DNA from: Opitutus sp. GAS368
GTDB taxonomy: Bacteria > Verrucomicrobiota > Verrucomicrobiia > Opitutales > Opitutaceae
DNA: 64,000 nucleotides
NCBI RefSeq assembly: GCF_900104925.1
Contig: NZ_LT629735.1
Span: 1,520,291-1,584,290 of the forward strand
Direction of reading: 5' to 3'
Positions 23,321 through 33,994 of this stretch are shown piece by piece. The number at the start of each line of letters is the position of its first letter. The stretch's first letter is position 1. Made by a program: the position numbers and the translations under genes. The notes under the pieces were generated by a model. The model was not told the DNA's origin, ran no database searches, and worked only from the letters and a program-made list of their open reading frames with translations.

Positions 23321-24574
23321 ATGAATCTGGACCCCGCCCCCCGTCTGCCCAAATGGATCTTTCTGGTGATCGACCTCGGCCTGCTGCTCACGGCGTTCAT
23401 CATCGTCTTTTTCAATGACAAGAACCCCTACGCCCCCCTGCCCTTTGTCAGCGCGGTGGTCTGCGTCGGGCTGGCCGCCATCATCGGCCTGATCCCGTTC
23501 CTCATCGACTACGCCGCCGACTCCGCGGAATACGTCCAGACCGAGCGCACCAAGGTTTCCGACCATGTCCAGCGCCTCAACGCCGCCAGCGAGAGCCTCG
23601 CCCGGGCCGCCGCGCAGATCAAGGCGGTCGAAGAGGCCGTGCACAAGACCGCCCACGCCGCCGAGAACCTGCCCTACCGCATGCAGGAGAAGCTCGCCGA
23701 GTTCAACCAGCAGCTGGCCACCTCCGAGGACGAGGAGAAGGAGCGCCTGACCGAGGAGCTCGCCACCCTGCGCCAGAGCGAAAGCGAGCGCCTGGCGGTC
23801 ATCGCCGACAAGATTCACAAGGCCACCGCCGAGCTGGCCGCCTTGGAGACCGCCACCCGCAAATCGCTCGCCGCCGCCCAGGACGCCGCCGTCGGCAAGT
23901 TCGAGGCCCGCCTCACCGCCGCCGTGGCCGCGCTCGACGCGAAGCTCGCCGCAATTGCGTCAGCCCCTGTAGCGGCGGTCTATGACCGCCGGGCCGAAAC
24001 CACGCTGACGGAAGACGGCGGTCATAGACCGCCGTTACAGGAAGAGCCCAAGGCCGTGCCTGTCGTCGAATCCGTCTCCGTCACGGAATCCCCCGTCGCC
24101 ATCGTCGAGGAGCCCAAGCCGAAGAAACCCCGCGCCCCGCGCAAGCCCAAGCCCGAGGACACGCTCGCCGCCATGTCCGAGGCGATGCCGGGTGACACGC
24201 CAACCGAAAATTCCGGCGAAGCCGCTTTCCCCGACTCCCCGGCCGACACGGCCGCCGCGCCGTCCGATGACCTCACCGCCGAGGCCGCCGCCACGGTCGA
24301 GCCCTCCGTCTCCGCCGACGGCGCCACCCGCCTGCTGGTCACCGCTTACATCGGCATCGGCAACAAGCTTTATATCCGCGGCGACGGCCCGGGCCTCAGC
24401 TGGGACAAGGGTCTGCCGATGAAATTCGTTTCCATCGGCAAGTGGGGCTGGGCGACCGACGAGGCCACGGGGCCCGTTGCGTGCAAGCTCTACAAGAACG
24501 ACGAGACAGCGGCGGTCTCGGGCGAGATTTTCCTCGAGCCTGGCCAGCACGTCGAGGTCACCGCGCTGTTCTGA
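23321..24574 (+). CDS. Membrane-anchored coiled-coil protein with C-terminal beta domain
   Basis: A 417-residue protein. Residues about 12-30 and 42-63 are hydrophobic helices; 70-215 is a long Ala/Glu/Lys-rich coiled coil; 216-240 derive from a hairpin repeat inside the frame; 245-335 is a Pro/Ala/Glu-rich linker with PKPKKPRAPRKPKPED; 336-417 is a compact domain (TRLLVTAYIGIGNKLYIRGD, with SWDKGLPMKFVSIGKWGW) that recalls carbohydrate-binding or early-set beta folds. Cytoplasmic or envelope structural roles are possible. No known name applies. Confidence 0.75.
   Translation: MNLDPAPRLPKWIFLVIDLGLLLTAFIIVFFNDKNPYAPLPFVSAVVCVGLAAIIGLIPFLIDYAADSAEYVQTERTKVSDHVQRLNAASESLARAAAQIKAVEEAVHKTAHAAENLPYRMQEKLAEFNQQLATSEDEEKERLTEELATLRQSESERLAVIADKIHKATAELAALETATRKSLAAAQDAAVGKFEARLTAAVAALDAKLAAIASAPVAAVYDRRAETTLTEDGGHRPPLQEEPKAVPVVESVSVTESPVAIVEEPKPKKPRAPRKPKPEDTLAAMSEAMPGDTPTENSGEAAFPDSPADTAAAPSDDLTAEAAATVEPSVSADGATRLLVTAYIGIGNKLYIRGDGPGLSWDKGLPMKFVSIGKWGWATDEATGPVACKLYKNDETAAVSGEIFLEPGQHVEVTALF
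23967..24040. repeat. Family 1 hairpin repeat inside a coding frame
   Basis: Left arm CTGTAGCGGCGGTCTATGAC continuing CGCC; right arm GGCGGTCATAGACCGCCGTT then ACAG. The arms are nearly perfect inverted copies. It translates without a stop as APVAAVYDRRAETT and following residues. Confidence 0.88.
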
Positions 24575-24588
24575 TCGCCTTTCTCCGT

Positions 24589-24655
24589 TGTAGGGTCGCC
24601 GCTTGCGGCGACCTTGGGTTGTGAGGCGAGGTCGTCGCAAGCGACGACCCTACAA
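24589..24655. repeat. Family 2 hairpin repeat (TGTAGGGTCGCCGCTTGCGG type)
   Basis: Left arm TGTAGGGTCGCCGCTTGCGG continuing CGACC, right arm GGTCGTCGCAAGCGACGACC then CTACA. It sits between the coiled-coil gene and slyX. A second copy is at 45906-45965. Confidence 0.88.
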
Positions 24656-24679
24656 AATCCGGCCGGCCTGCCAGCTGTC

Positions 24680-24880
24680 TCAATAGTGCGGCGGGCGCTC
24701 GTCCGGCGCCTCCTCGCTGTCGCGTCCGCCCGCTTGCTGCGTGCGCAGCGCCGCCAGCTCCTTCCGGAGCTTCGCCAGTTCGTCGGCCAGCTGAAGCATG
24801 ACCTTGTCCTGTTCGGCGCTGTGGCGCTGCAGGTGCGCGTAGCGTTCCTCCAGCAGGATCAGGCGTTCGATTTCCGTCAT
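24680..24880 (-). CDS. slyX: SlyX family protein
   Basis: A 66-residue coiled-coil protein starting MTEIERLILLEERYAHLQRH with the family pattern of an early E-x-R-x-x-x-L-E heptad region and a C-terminal RPPHY, which matches the PPHY ending of SlyX. Function is poorly known. The start was chosen at the ATG giving the family length. Divergent from the nucleotide pyrophosphatase genes. Confidence 0.85.
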   Translation of the reverse strand: MTEIERLILLEERYAHLQRHSAEQDKVMLQLADELAKLRKELAALRTQQAGGRDSEEAPDERPPHY

Positions 24881-24933
24881 GCACCCACAGGAAGCAGGTT
24901 GCGCGACCCGAGGCAATCCACCAACTTGCGGGG

Positions 24934-26172
24934 ATGAAGTGCTTTTCGGCCGCCCTCGGCCTTCTGCTCTGCGGCCTGCTCCTTTCCTGCTCCACCCCGC
25001 CGCCCCCGGCGGCCGGCCCGCTGATCCTGGTTTCGCTCGACGGCTTTCGCTGGGACTACCTGCAGAAATACGACGCGCCCACCCTCACGGCTCTCGCCGC
25101 CGCCGGCGTGCACGCCCGGCGGATGACGCCGTCGTTCCCGTCCAAGACTTTCCCCAACCACTACACTCTCGTCACCGGCCTGCGGCCCGAGCACCACGGC
25201 ATCGTCTCCAATTACTTCTACGACCCGGTCCGGCAGGCCTCCTTCAGCAAGAACCTGCCCGGGGACAACGCGGATGCGCGCTGGTGGCAGCAGGGCGAGC
25301 CGATCTGGATCACGGCGGAGAAACAGGGCGTGCGCAGCGCCGTCTATTTCTGGCCGGGCAGCGAGGCGGAAATCCACGGCACCCGGCCGAGCCTCCACAA
25401 GGCCTTTGACGGCCGCATCGGCGCCGCCCGCCGGGTGGACGACCTGCTCGCCTGGCTCGACCTGCCGGCGGACCGGCGCCCGCGCTTCGCCGCGCTTTAT
25501 ATAGATATCGTCGATGCGGTCGGCCACAAGGCCGGGCCCGACGCGCCCGAGACCGCCGCCGCCGTCAAGGAGGCCGACGACGCCATCGCCCGCCTGCTTG
25601 CCGGCCTCACCGCCCGCGGTCTGCGGGACCAGGTCAACCTCGTCGTGGTGTCTGACCACGGCATGTCCGAGCAGAGCGCCGACCGGTTCGTGTTCCTTGA
25701 GGACCTGCTGGATATCTCGCAGGTGGAGGTGGAGTCCACCGGGCCCAATGGCGGCGTCCGGCCCAAGCCCGGCACGGTCACTCCGGCCGAGCTCGCCGCA
25801 CAGATGCGCGCCAAGGCCCCGCCGCAGGTGCAGGTCTACGCGCGCGAGGCCGTGCCGGCGCGCTACCATTACAGCGCCGATCCACGGATCCCGGCCGTCG
25901 TCTTCATCGCGGACGACCACTGGAACGTGGAAAGCAAGGCGGTCCTGAAAAGGTTCACCGGGAATCTCGATCGCGGCAACCACGGCTGGGACCCGGCCAC
26001 GCCCAACATGGGCGCGCTTTTCATCGCGCAGGGCCCCTCGTTCCGCCACGGCCACGAATTCGCCGACGTGGAAAACATTCATCTCTATAATTTCCTCTGC
26101 GCCACCCTGGGGGTGAAACCCGCGCCAAACGATGGGGACAACCGCCTCGCCCGCGAAGTGCTGGCCCGCTGA
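24934..26172 (+). CDS. Nucleotide pyrophosphatase/phosphodiesterase family lipoprotein (copy 1)
   Basis: A 412-residue alkaline-phosphatase-superfamily enzyme of the ENPP type. The lipobox is LLSC (Cys19). Metal-binding Asp36 lies in SLDGFRWDYL and the nucleophile Thr72 in SFPSKTFPNHYTLVTGL. Further metal ligands appear in DIVDAVGHKAG, VSDHGMSEQ and the late NHGWDP. It should cleave phosphodiester or pyrophosphate bonds in nucleotides in the periplasm. A second, clearly paralogous copy follows after 3 bases. Confidence 0.93.
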   Translation: MKCFSAALGLLLCGLLLSCSTPPPPAAGPLILVSLDGFRWDYLQKYDAPTLTALAAAGVHARRMTPSFPSKTFPNHYTLVTGLRPEHHGIVSNYFYDPVRQASFSKNLPGDNADARWWQQGEPIWITAEKQGVRSAVYFWPGSEAEIHGTRPSLHKAFDGRIGAARRVDDLLAWLDLPADRRPRFAALYIDIVDAVGHKAGPDAPETAAAVKEADDAIARLLAGLTARGLRDQVNLVVVSDHGMSEQSADRFVFLEDLLDISQVEVESTGPNGGVRPKPGTVTPAELAAQMRAKAPPQVQVYAREAVPARYHYSADPRIPAVVFIADDHWNVESKAVLKRFTGNLDRGNHGWDPATPNMGALFIAQGPSFRHGHEFADVENIHLYNFLCATLGVKPAPNDGDNRLAREVLAR

Positions 26173-26175
26173 ACC

Positions 26176-27429
26176 ATGTCGCCCCGACTTTCACCCCGCC
26201 TCCTGGCCGGCCTGCTGTTCATCCTCGGCTTGGCGGCGTGCACCACGCCCCCGCCCGCCGCCCCGCGCAACCAGCTGCTGATCCTCATTTCCATCGACGG
26301 CTTCCGCTGGGACTACCTGCAGAAATACGACGCGCCCACCCTGCGCGCCCTCGCGCGGGACGGTGTTCATGCCACGCGCATGACCTCCTCGTTCCCCTCG
26401 AAAACCTTCCCCAACCACTACACCCTCGTCACCGGCCTCTATCCCGCGCACCACGGCATCGTCGGCAACGAGTTCTTCGACCCGGCCTTCAACGAGACTT
26501 TCAGCATGGGCAAGCCGGCCAGCAACAAGGAGGAACGTTGGTGGGCCGCGGGTGAACCGGCGTGGATCACCGCGGAAAAACAGGGCGTGCGCAGCGCTTG
26601 CTATTTCTGGCCGGGGTCCGAGGTGGAGAATCACGGCCTGCGGCCCAGCCGTTTCAAGCCCTTCGACGGCAAGATCCCGACGGAACAACGGGTGGACGAG
26701 CTGCTGGGTTGGCTCACCGCGCCCGCGGCGGAGCGCCCGCGTTTCTGCACGCTGTATTTTGATATCGTCGACCATGCCGGCCACACTTTCGGCCCGGATG
26801 CGCCCGAAACCGGGGATGCCGTCCGACGGGCGGACGCCGCCATCGCCCGGCTGCTGGCCGGCTTGGAACGCCTGGGCCTGCGCGACCATACCAGCCTCGT
26901 GATCGTGTCCGACCACGGAATGTCGGAGCAGGGCCCCGACCGGGTGATCTTTCTCGAGGACTTAATGGACGTCGCCCGGGTGCGGGTGGAATCCACCGGG
27001 CCGACCGGCGGCGTGCGCCCCAAGCCCGGCACGGGCACCGCGGCGGAACTCGCCGCGCACATCCGAGCCAAGGCCCCGCCGCAATTGCACGTCTGGCTCC
27101 GCGACGAAACCCCCGAGCGTTTTCACTACCGGGGCAATCCGCGCATCCCTGACGTCGTGCTCATCCCCGACGACCACTGGAATATCGAGAGCCGGGTCGG
27201 CTGGCCCAATCGCGTGCTCACCTACAACAAGGGCAGCCACGGTTGGGATCCCGCCCTCGCCAACATGGGCGCGCTCTTTATCGCCAGCGGCCCCGCCTTC
27301 AAGCACGGCGTCGAGATTCCCGACGTGGACAACATCCACGTCTACAACCTGCTCTGCGCCGCGCTCGGCATCAAACCCGCCCCCAATGACGGCGACCGGC
27401 GGCTGGTGAAAGCCGCCCTGGCCCGGTGA
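26176..27429 (+). CDS. Nucleotide pyrophosphatase/phosphodiesterase family lipoprotein (copy 2)
   Basis: A 417-residue paralogue of the preceding gene. Lipobox LAAC (Cys22), Asp41 in SIDGFRWDYL, nucleophile Thr77 in SFPSKTFPNHYTLVTGL, DIVDHAGHTFG, VSDHGMSEQ and SHGWDP are all retained. Long stretches match copy 1, so the pair arose by tandem duplication, with divergence mainly in the central and late segments. Both copies look catalytically intact, so different nucleotide specificities are more likely than decay. Confidence 0.93.
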   Translation: MSPRLSPRLLAGLLFILGLAACTTPPPAAPRNQLLILISIDGFRWDYLQKYDAPTLRALARDGVHATRMTSSFPSKTFPNHYTLVTGLYPAHHGIVGNEFFDPAFNETFSMGKPASNKEERWWAAGEPAWITAEKQGVRSACYFWPGSEVENHGLRPSRFKPFDGKIPTEQRVDELLGWLTAPAAERPRFCTLYFDIVDHAGHTFGPDAPETGDAVRRADAAIARLLAGLERLGLRDHTSLVIVSDHGMSEQGPDRVIFLEDLMDVARVRVESTGPTGGVRPKPGTGTAAELAAHIRAKAPPQLHVWLRDETPERFHYRGNPRIPDVVLIPDDHWNIESRVGWPNRVLTYNKGSHGWDPALANMGALFIASGPAFKHGVEIPDVDNIHVYNLLCAALGIKPAPNDGDRRLVKAALAR

Positions 27430-27435
27430 TCGCCG

Positions 27436-27867
27436 TCAAAGGGTTTGCGACGCGCCCAAGCATTGCTCCAAGGCCGCGAGAAGATCGGTGAAAGCGCACG
27501 GTTTGCGCAGCAGCCGGACCCAATAGGCCTCCTTGAGGCTCAACTCCAGAATCGCCTGTGGCCGGATGGTCAGAAAGACCGCCGGGAGCCGCTCCCGACC
27601 TTGAAAAAGCAACCGCGCATACAGCTCCAGGCCGCTTGCGTCGGGCAGGTCCAGCTCCGTCACCAGGCAGTCCCAGTCCGACTGCTGGCCGGCCGCCAAG
27701 GCCTCGTGGGCCGTCGCGGCCGTCTGCACCGCGTAACCCGCGCGTTGCAAAAGTTGCGCCAAAGCGCTTCGCATCAACCCGTCCTGTTCGACCACGAGCA
27801 ACCGGACGCGGTCGCGGGGGGCCCGCCGGCGCCTCAGCGCAGCTTGATCGGCGGAGTGCACGTCCAT
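27436..27867 (-). CDS. Response-regulator-like receiver protein with Glu at the phosphoacceptor site
   Basis: A 143-residue stand-alone receiver fold without an output domain. The switch Thr100 (VFLTIR) and Lys122 (LLRKPC) are kept, but the expected phosphoacceptor Asp in the beta-3 strand reads Glu71 (CLVTELDLPDASG), and the acidic pair is E27/D29. A Glu often mimics the phosphorylated state, so this could be a constitutively active or phosphorylation-independent receiver. The start overlaps the small upstream gene by 34 bases on the same strand, suggesting coupling. Confidence 0.8.
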   Translation of the reverse strand: MDVHSADQAALRRRRAPRDRVRLLVVEQDGLMRSALAQLLQRAGYAVQTAATAHEALAAGQQSDWDCLVTELDLPDASGLELYARLLFQGRERLPAVFLTIRPQAILELSLKEAYWVRLLRKPCAFTDLLAALEQCLGASQTL

Positions 27868-28064
27868 TTTTCTTTTTGCGACTGCTGCACCAGTTTCATG
27901 AGATGTTGCTCGACCTCAAGGTAGGCGGCGCAAACCACTTCGTCGGATTGCGCCCAGCGCAATTCCCGGCAGATGCCCGCCAGGGTCATGAGCAATCGGT
28001 GGGCGTGGGCACGGCGTAACGCTTGCTCCCTCGCCCCCGTCCGGCCCTGACGGTGGGGTTTCAT
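27834..28064 (-). CDS. Small helical protein of unknown function
   Basis: A 76-residue basic helical protein (MKPHRQGRTGAREQALRRAH, then GICRELRWAQSDEVVCAAYL). The ATG at 28064 was preferred over one at 28154 because the latter would run through three phased operator-like boxes. It is divergent from the XRE regulator and overlaps the start of the receiver gene. Function unknown. Confidence 0.5.
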   Translation of the reverse strand: MKPHRQGRTGAREQALRRAHAHRLLMTLAGICRELRWAQSDEVVCAAYLEVEQHLMKLVQQSQKEKWTCTPPIKLR

Positions 28065-28068
28065 CGCG

Positions 28069-28140
28069 GTTAACAACTTTTTTGTGCGCACATGTTTTGT
28101 CAACAACTTTTCTTGCACGTCGCCTGCGTTGACAAAGTTT
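28069..28140. promoter_or_regulatory. Three phased GTYRACAA boxes between divergent genes
   Basis: GTTAACAACTTT (28069), GTCAACAACTTT (28099) and GTTGACAAAGTTT (28128) begin 30 and 29 bases apart, about three helical turns. They fill the intergenic region between the XRE regulator and the small-protein/receiver pair, where the local base composition is also AT-richer. This fits operator sites, most simply for the XRE protein itself. The third box also contains TTGACA, a -35-like hexamer. Confidence 0.55.
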
Positions 28141-28165
28141 CGGACCGCCATCATGCAACCACCCG

Positions 28166-28642
28166 ATGCAATATGCGCAGCTTTTCCGCCGGTTGCGGGA
28201 GCAAAAAGACCTGAGCCACGAGGCTTTGGCCAAGTTGGCGCGTTGCCACCGCAATACGATTTTGAATGTCGAGAGCGGACGCCCGGTGAAGTTCAAGACC
28301 ATTGCGCGCTTGATGGCCAAAATGGGCTACCCGTCCGATTCCCCCGAGATGGCCAGCCTTGCCCTGCTCTGGCTGGAATCCGTGAGCGGAGTCGATCTCG
28401 CCGACCCGGCAACCTTGGGGCCCGTCCGGCAAAAACTGGCGGTTTACGACCGGGCCCTGGGCCTGGCGGCCCGCCAATTGATGGACGCCGTGCGCCAGGC
28501 GAAGCTTGATGAACGGAGGATCCGGTTGCTGACCTTCGCCGCCCGGCATCCGGAAATGCTGGCGATCATTGAATCAATCCAGGATCTCCTGCACACCACG
28601 GCGGGCGGCACCGCCGAGCTCAAGGTGGCCGAGGACGAGTAA
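28166..28642 (+). CDS. XRE family transcriptional regulator
   Basis: A 158-residue protein. Residues about 4-58 form a Cro/CI helix-turn-helix (LFRRLREQKDLSHEALAKLA, then NTILNVESGRPVKFKTIARL). The remaining 100 residues are helical with no known sensor domain. It is divergent from the receiver/small-protein pair and preceded by three phased boxes that could be its operators. It probably controls that pair and itself; this is inference from position. Confidence 0.87.
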   Translation: MQYAQLFRRLREQKDLSHEALAKLARCHRNTILNVESGRPVKFKTIARLMAKMGYPSDSPEMASLALLWLESVSGVDLADPATLGPVRQKLAVYDRALGLAARQLMDAVRQAKLDERRIRLLTFAARHPEMLAIIESIQDLLHTTAGGTAELKVAEDE

Positions 28643-28663
28643 CCGGGCCCGCCCATCTAGGGC

Positions 28664-30868
<2,205 letters not shown>

Positions 30869-30996
30869 CGAGGCAGGAAACGCCAAGCCCCGCGCGATTG
30901 CAAATCCCGCCGCGGACTCCCGAGCCGCCTGAGGGAAAATAGGGTTTGAACAATTCGGGCCGGGTTGCGTTATGGGCGCGCCTCGTCCCTCCCCGC

Positions 30997-32061
30997 ATGC
31001 CCGACCCTTCGCGTCCGCCCACCCCCTCGCCGCTCCTGCGCGTGCCGCTTTTCTGGCAGCTGCAGCTCGCCGGTTGGAGCGGCTTCATGCTGCTGTCCCT
31101 GCCGCTGAAAGTGACGGTCTATGACTCGATGCCGGCCGCGCTGTTGATCACAGCCTATCAATTGCCGCTGAGCATCACCCTTACCTGTCTGCTGCGGCTC
31201 TTTTTCCGCCGGGTCCGGCCCACCGAGCGCGCGCTCGGATCGGCGGCGGCGTTGGTGTTGGCCGGTTGCATGACCGCCGGCGCCCTGGACGTGCTGGTCA
31301 GCCTCCCGGTCAACCACTACTTCGGATTTTTTGGGCCGGCGGAGATTCTCAGTTCGGGCCTCTTTTTCTTCCGGACCGCCATCTACCTGATCTGGACCCT
31401 GGCGTATGTCCTGATCAAGTCGCTGCTGGCCAACCGCGCCCAGGCGTTCCAGGCCGCCGTGGCGGAGGAGCGGCACCGTTTCGAACTGCTCCGCTACCAA
31501 CTCAACCCGGGCTTCCTCGCGCGGTCCCTCGCCACCATCAGCCACGAGATCGGCCAGAACCCGGCGGCCGCCCGGGCCATGACCGCCCGGCTCGCCGACT
31601 TCTACCGGAGCACCGTCCGCCAGACCGACCAGCAGCGGGCGACCACCATCGGCGATGAGATCGCCCTCGTCCGGGCCTATCTTGAAATCGAGCGCCTGCG
31701 GCAACCCGAAACACTCCGGATCCGTTTTGCGCTGGAAGACGCCCTGCTGGCCCAGTCCCTTCCGCCCATCCTGCTCCTCCCCTTGGTCGAAAAAGCCGTC
31801 AACGAGGGCCGCGGCACCGCGGCACAACCGCTGGAAATCACCGTCACGGTCCAGCGGGCCACCGACGGGCTCACCCTGCTGGAGGTCGCCAATTCCGGCC
31901 GGCTGGGCCAAAGCCGGGCCCCGATGCCGGTGACGGCGGAAAACGGCGTGGCCGACGTGCGGGCTAGCCTCGAACGGCACTACCCGGGACGCTATCGCTT
32001 CGCCCTGAGCCAGGACAGTTTGCAGACTCGCGCCACGGTCTGCGTGCCGCCGGGGACCTGA
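30997..32061 (+). CDS. LytS-like histidine kinase homologue lacking the phosphoacceptor His
   Basis: A 354-residue protein with about four N-terminal helices and a His_kinase/HATPase C-terminal region. The canonical NPHFLFNSL is here NPGFLARSL: the His position is Gly172. The N-box LVENAVKYG seen in the intact LytS of this window reads LVEKAVNEG, so its key Asn is Lys. Both changes predict loss of autophosphorylation. It may act as a membrane sensor or partner. The start MPDPSRP was chosen over an upstream in-frame ATG at 30946. No response regulator is adjacent; the ABC-F gene follows. Confidence 0.82.
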   Translation: MPDPSRPPTPSPLLRVPLFWQLQLAGWSGFMLLSLPLKVTVYDSMPAALLITAYQLPLSITLTCLLRLFFRRVRPTERALGSAAALVLAGCMTAGALDVLVSLPVNHYFGFFGPAEILSSGLFFFRTAIYLIWTLAYVLIKSLLANRAQAFQAAVAEERHRFELLRYQLNPGFLARSLATISHEIGQNPAAARAMTARLADFYRSTVRQTDQQRATTIGDEIALVRAYLEIERLRQPETLRIRFALEDALLAQSLPPILLLPLVEKAVNEGRGTAAQPLEITVTVQRATDGLTLLEVANSGRLGQSRAPMPVTAENGVADVRASLERHYPGRYRFALSQDSLQTRATVCVPPGT

Positions 32062-32125
32062 ATTTCCCGGCCCGAGCAAAGCCCTTGACGGAGGCGTGGC
32101 CAGCGGGCTCACTCGCGGGTTCGCC

Positions 32126-33991
32126 ATGCTGACCATTGCAGATGTCGCCAAGTCCTACGGCACCCGGGAACTCTTCTCCGAGGTGTCGCTCTTCGTCGCG
32201 CGCACCGACCGCTTCGGCCTGGTCGGGCCCAACGGCGCGGGCAAATCCACCCTTTTCAACCTCATCCTCGGCGAGGAGCAGGCCGACGAGGGCACCATCG
32301 AGTGGGAGCGCGGCGCCGACTTCGGCTACCTGCCCCAGGAGAGCGCCCCGGTGCGCGACGAGAGCATCCTCGCCATCGCCACCAGCGGCAAGAAGCTCGT
32401 CCCGGAAAACGACGACGATTACGACATCGACTGGACGCTCGAGCCGCGCGCCAAGAAGATCCTCGCGGGCCTCGGTTTCCGCGAGACCGACCACGACAAG
32501 CCCGCCAAGTCCTTCTCCGGCGGCTGGGTCATGCGCGCCCATCTCGCCCGCCTCCTCGTCAGCGAGCCCGCCCTGCTCATGCTCGACGAGCCGACCAACC
32601 ACCTCGATCTCGAGGCGCTGCTCTGGTTCCAGGACTACCTGACGCGCTATCCCGGCGGCCTGGTCATCATCTCCCACGACCGCGAGTTCCTGAACTCGCT
32701 CTGCAACGGCATCCTCGAGCTGCGCAGCGGCACGCTCAACAAATATACCGGGAATTACGACGACTACCTGAACGAGAAGGACGCCCGCAAGGAGCAGCAG
32801 GCCGCGCAATTCAAGAACCAGCAGCGCGAGATCGCCCACCTCCAGAAGTTCGTCGACCGCTTCGGGGCCAAGGCCTCGATGGCCTCCCGCGCCAAATCCA
32901 AGGAGAAGCAGATCGAGCGCCTCAAGGATGTCGCCGTCGAGGAGCCCTGGGAGGACCTCAAGAAGATCAATTTCCGCTTTCCCCAGCCGCCGCGCTCCGG
33001 GCTCAAGGTCGTCAATCTCAAGAACGTCCGGCAGGCCTACGGCGACCACGTGGTCTACACCGACCTGAACTTCGAGGCCGAGCGCGCGCAGAAGATCGTG
33101 CTCGTCGGCCCCAACGGCGCCGGCAAGTCCACGCTCCTCAAGATTCTCGCCGGTGTCGTGCCCATCCAGGGCGGCGAGATCAACCTCGGCAGCAACGTGG
33201 TGCCCGGCTACTTCGCCCAGAACCGCGCGGACAACCTCAAGCTCGACCTCACCGTGTTCGAGAACGTGATGGAGCTCCGCACGAACGAGAACCAGCTCAC
33301 CGAGCAGCAGGCGCGCGCCGTGCTCGGCGGCTTCCTCTTCCGCAAGGACGACGTCCACAAGAAGGTCTCGGTGCTCTCCGGCGGCGAGAAGTCCCGCCTC
33401 GCGCTGGCCCGCCTCCTCGTCAATCCGCCCAATCTGCTCCTGATGGACGAGCCCACGACCCACCTCGACATCCCGTCGATCGACGCGCTGGTCAACGCGC
33501 TCAAGAGCTACGAGGGCACGTTCATCTTCATCAGCCACGACGTGTATTTCATCCGCGCGCTTGCGCAGACCGTCCTGCACGTCCACTCCGGCCGGCTCAC
33601 GCCCTACGCCGGCAACTACGACTACTACCTGGAGAAGTCCAAGGCCGGCAACGCCCGCGCCGCGCTGACCGCCGGCTTCACCGACGCCCGCCCTGTGCAG
33701 AAGACAGAGGTCCGAGGTCAGAAGTCAGCCGAGCCCAAGGCCAGCAAACCCAATCCCGCCGAGATCAAGAAACTCCGCACCGAGGTCGGCCACCTCGAGG
33801 AGAAGGTCGCGCAACTCGAGACCAAGCAGAACGAGCTCACCTCCGAACTCGAGGCGCCCGAGACCTATGCCTCACCCGGCAAGGCCCAGCACCTGAACCG
33901 CGAACTTTCCGTCATTGTCGACCAGCTGCAGGCAGCGACCTCCGCGTGGGAAACCGCCGCCGCCCGGCTGGCCGAGCTGGAAAAAGCCTGA
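32126..33991 (+). CDS. ABC-F family ATPase (ribosome-associated, Uup/EttA-like)
   Basis: A 621-residue protein with two ABC domains: Walker A GPNGAGKST at residue 34 and again at 328, with LSGGE-type signatures (FSGGWVMRAHLARLL; LSGGEKSRLALARLL), separated by the ABC-F linker about residues 245-305. The C-terminal region is a coiled coil. ABC-F proteins act on translating ribosomes and lack membrane helices. The start MLTIADVAKSYG was chosen because 10 upstream codons show no homology. A short repeat at 33704-33728 adds residues near 527 between domain 2 and the coiled coil. Confidence 0.94.
   Translation: MLTIADVAKSYGTRELFSEVSLFVARTDRFGLVGPNGAGKSTLFNLILGEEQADEGTIEWERGADFGYLPQESAPVRDESILAIATSGKKLVPENDDDYDIDWTLEPRAKKILAGLGFRETDHDKPAKSFSGGWVMRAHLARLLVSEPALLMLDEPTNHLDLEALLWFQDYLTRYPGGLVIISHDREFLNSLCNGILELRSGTLNKYTGNYDDYLNEKDARKEQQAAQFKNQQREIAHLQKFVDRFGAKASMASRAKSKEKQIERLKDVAVEEPWEDLKKINFRFPQPPRSGLKVVNLKNVRQAYGDHVVYTDLNFEAERAQKIVLVGPNGAGKSTLLKILAGVVPIQGGEINLGSNVVPGYFAQNRADNLKLDLTVFENVMELRTNENQLTEQQARAVLGGFLFRKDDVHKKVSVLSGGEKSRLALARLLVNPPNLLLMDEPTTHLDIPSIDALVNALKSYEGTFIFISHDVYFIRALAQTVLHVHSGRLTPYAGNYDYYLEKSKAGNARAALTAGFTDARPVQKTEVRGQKSAEPKASKPNPAEIKKLRTEVGHLEEKVAQLETKQNELTSELEAPETYASPGKAQHLNRELSVIVDQLQAATSAWETAAARLAELEKA
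33704..33728 (+). repeat. Short AGGTC/AAGTC tandem repeat inside the ABC-F gene
   Basis: The stretch ACAGAGGTCCGAGGTCAGAA and following bases consists of near-repeated AGGTC units. It is read in frame as KTEVRGQKS, in a linker where additions are tolerated. Confidence 0.5.
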
Positions 33992-33994
33992 GCC

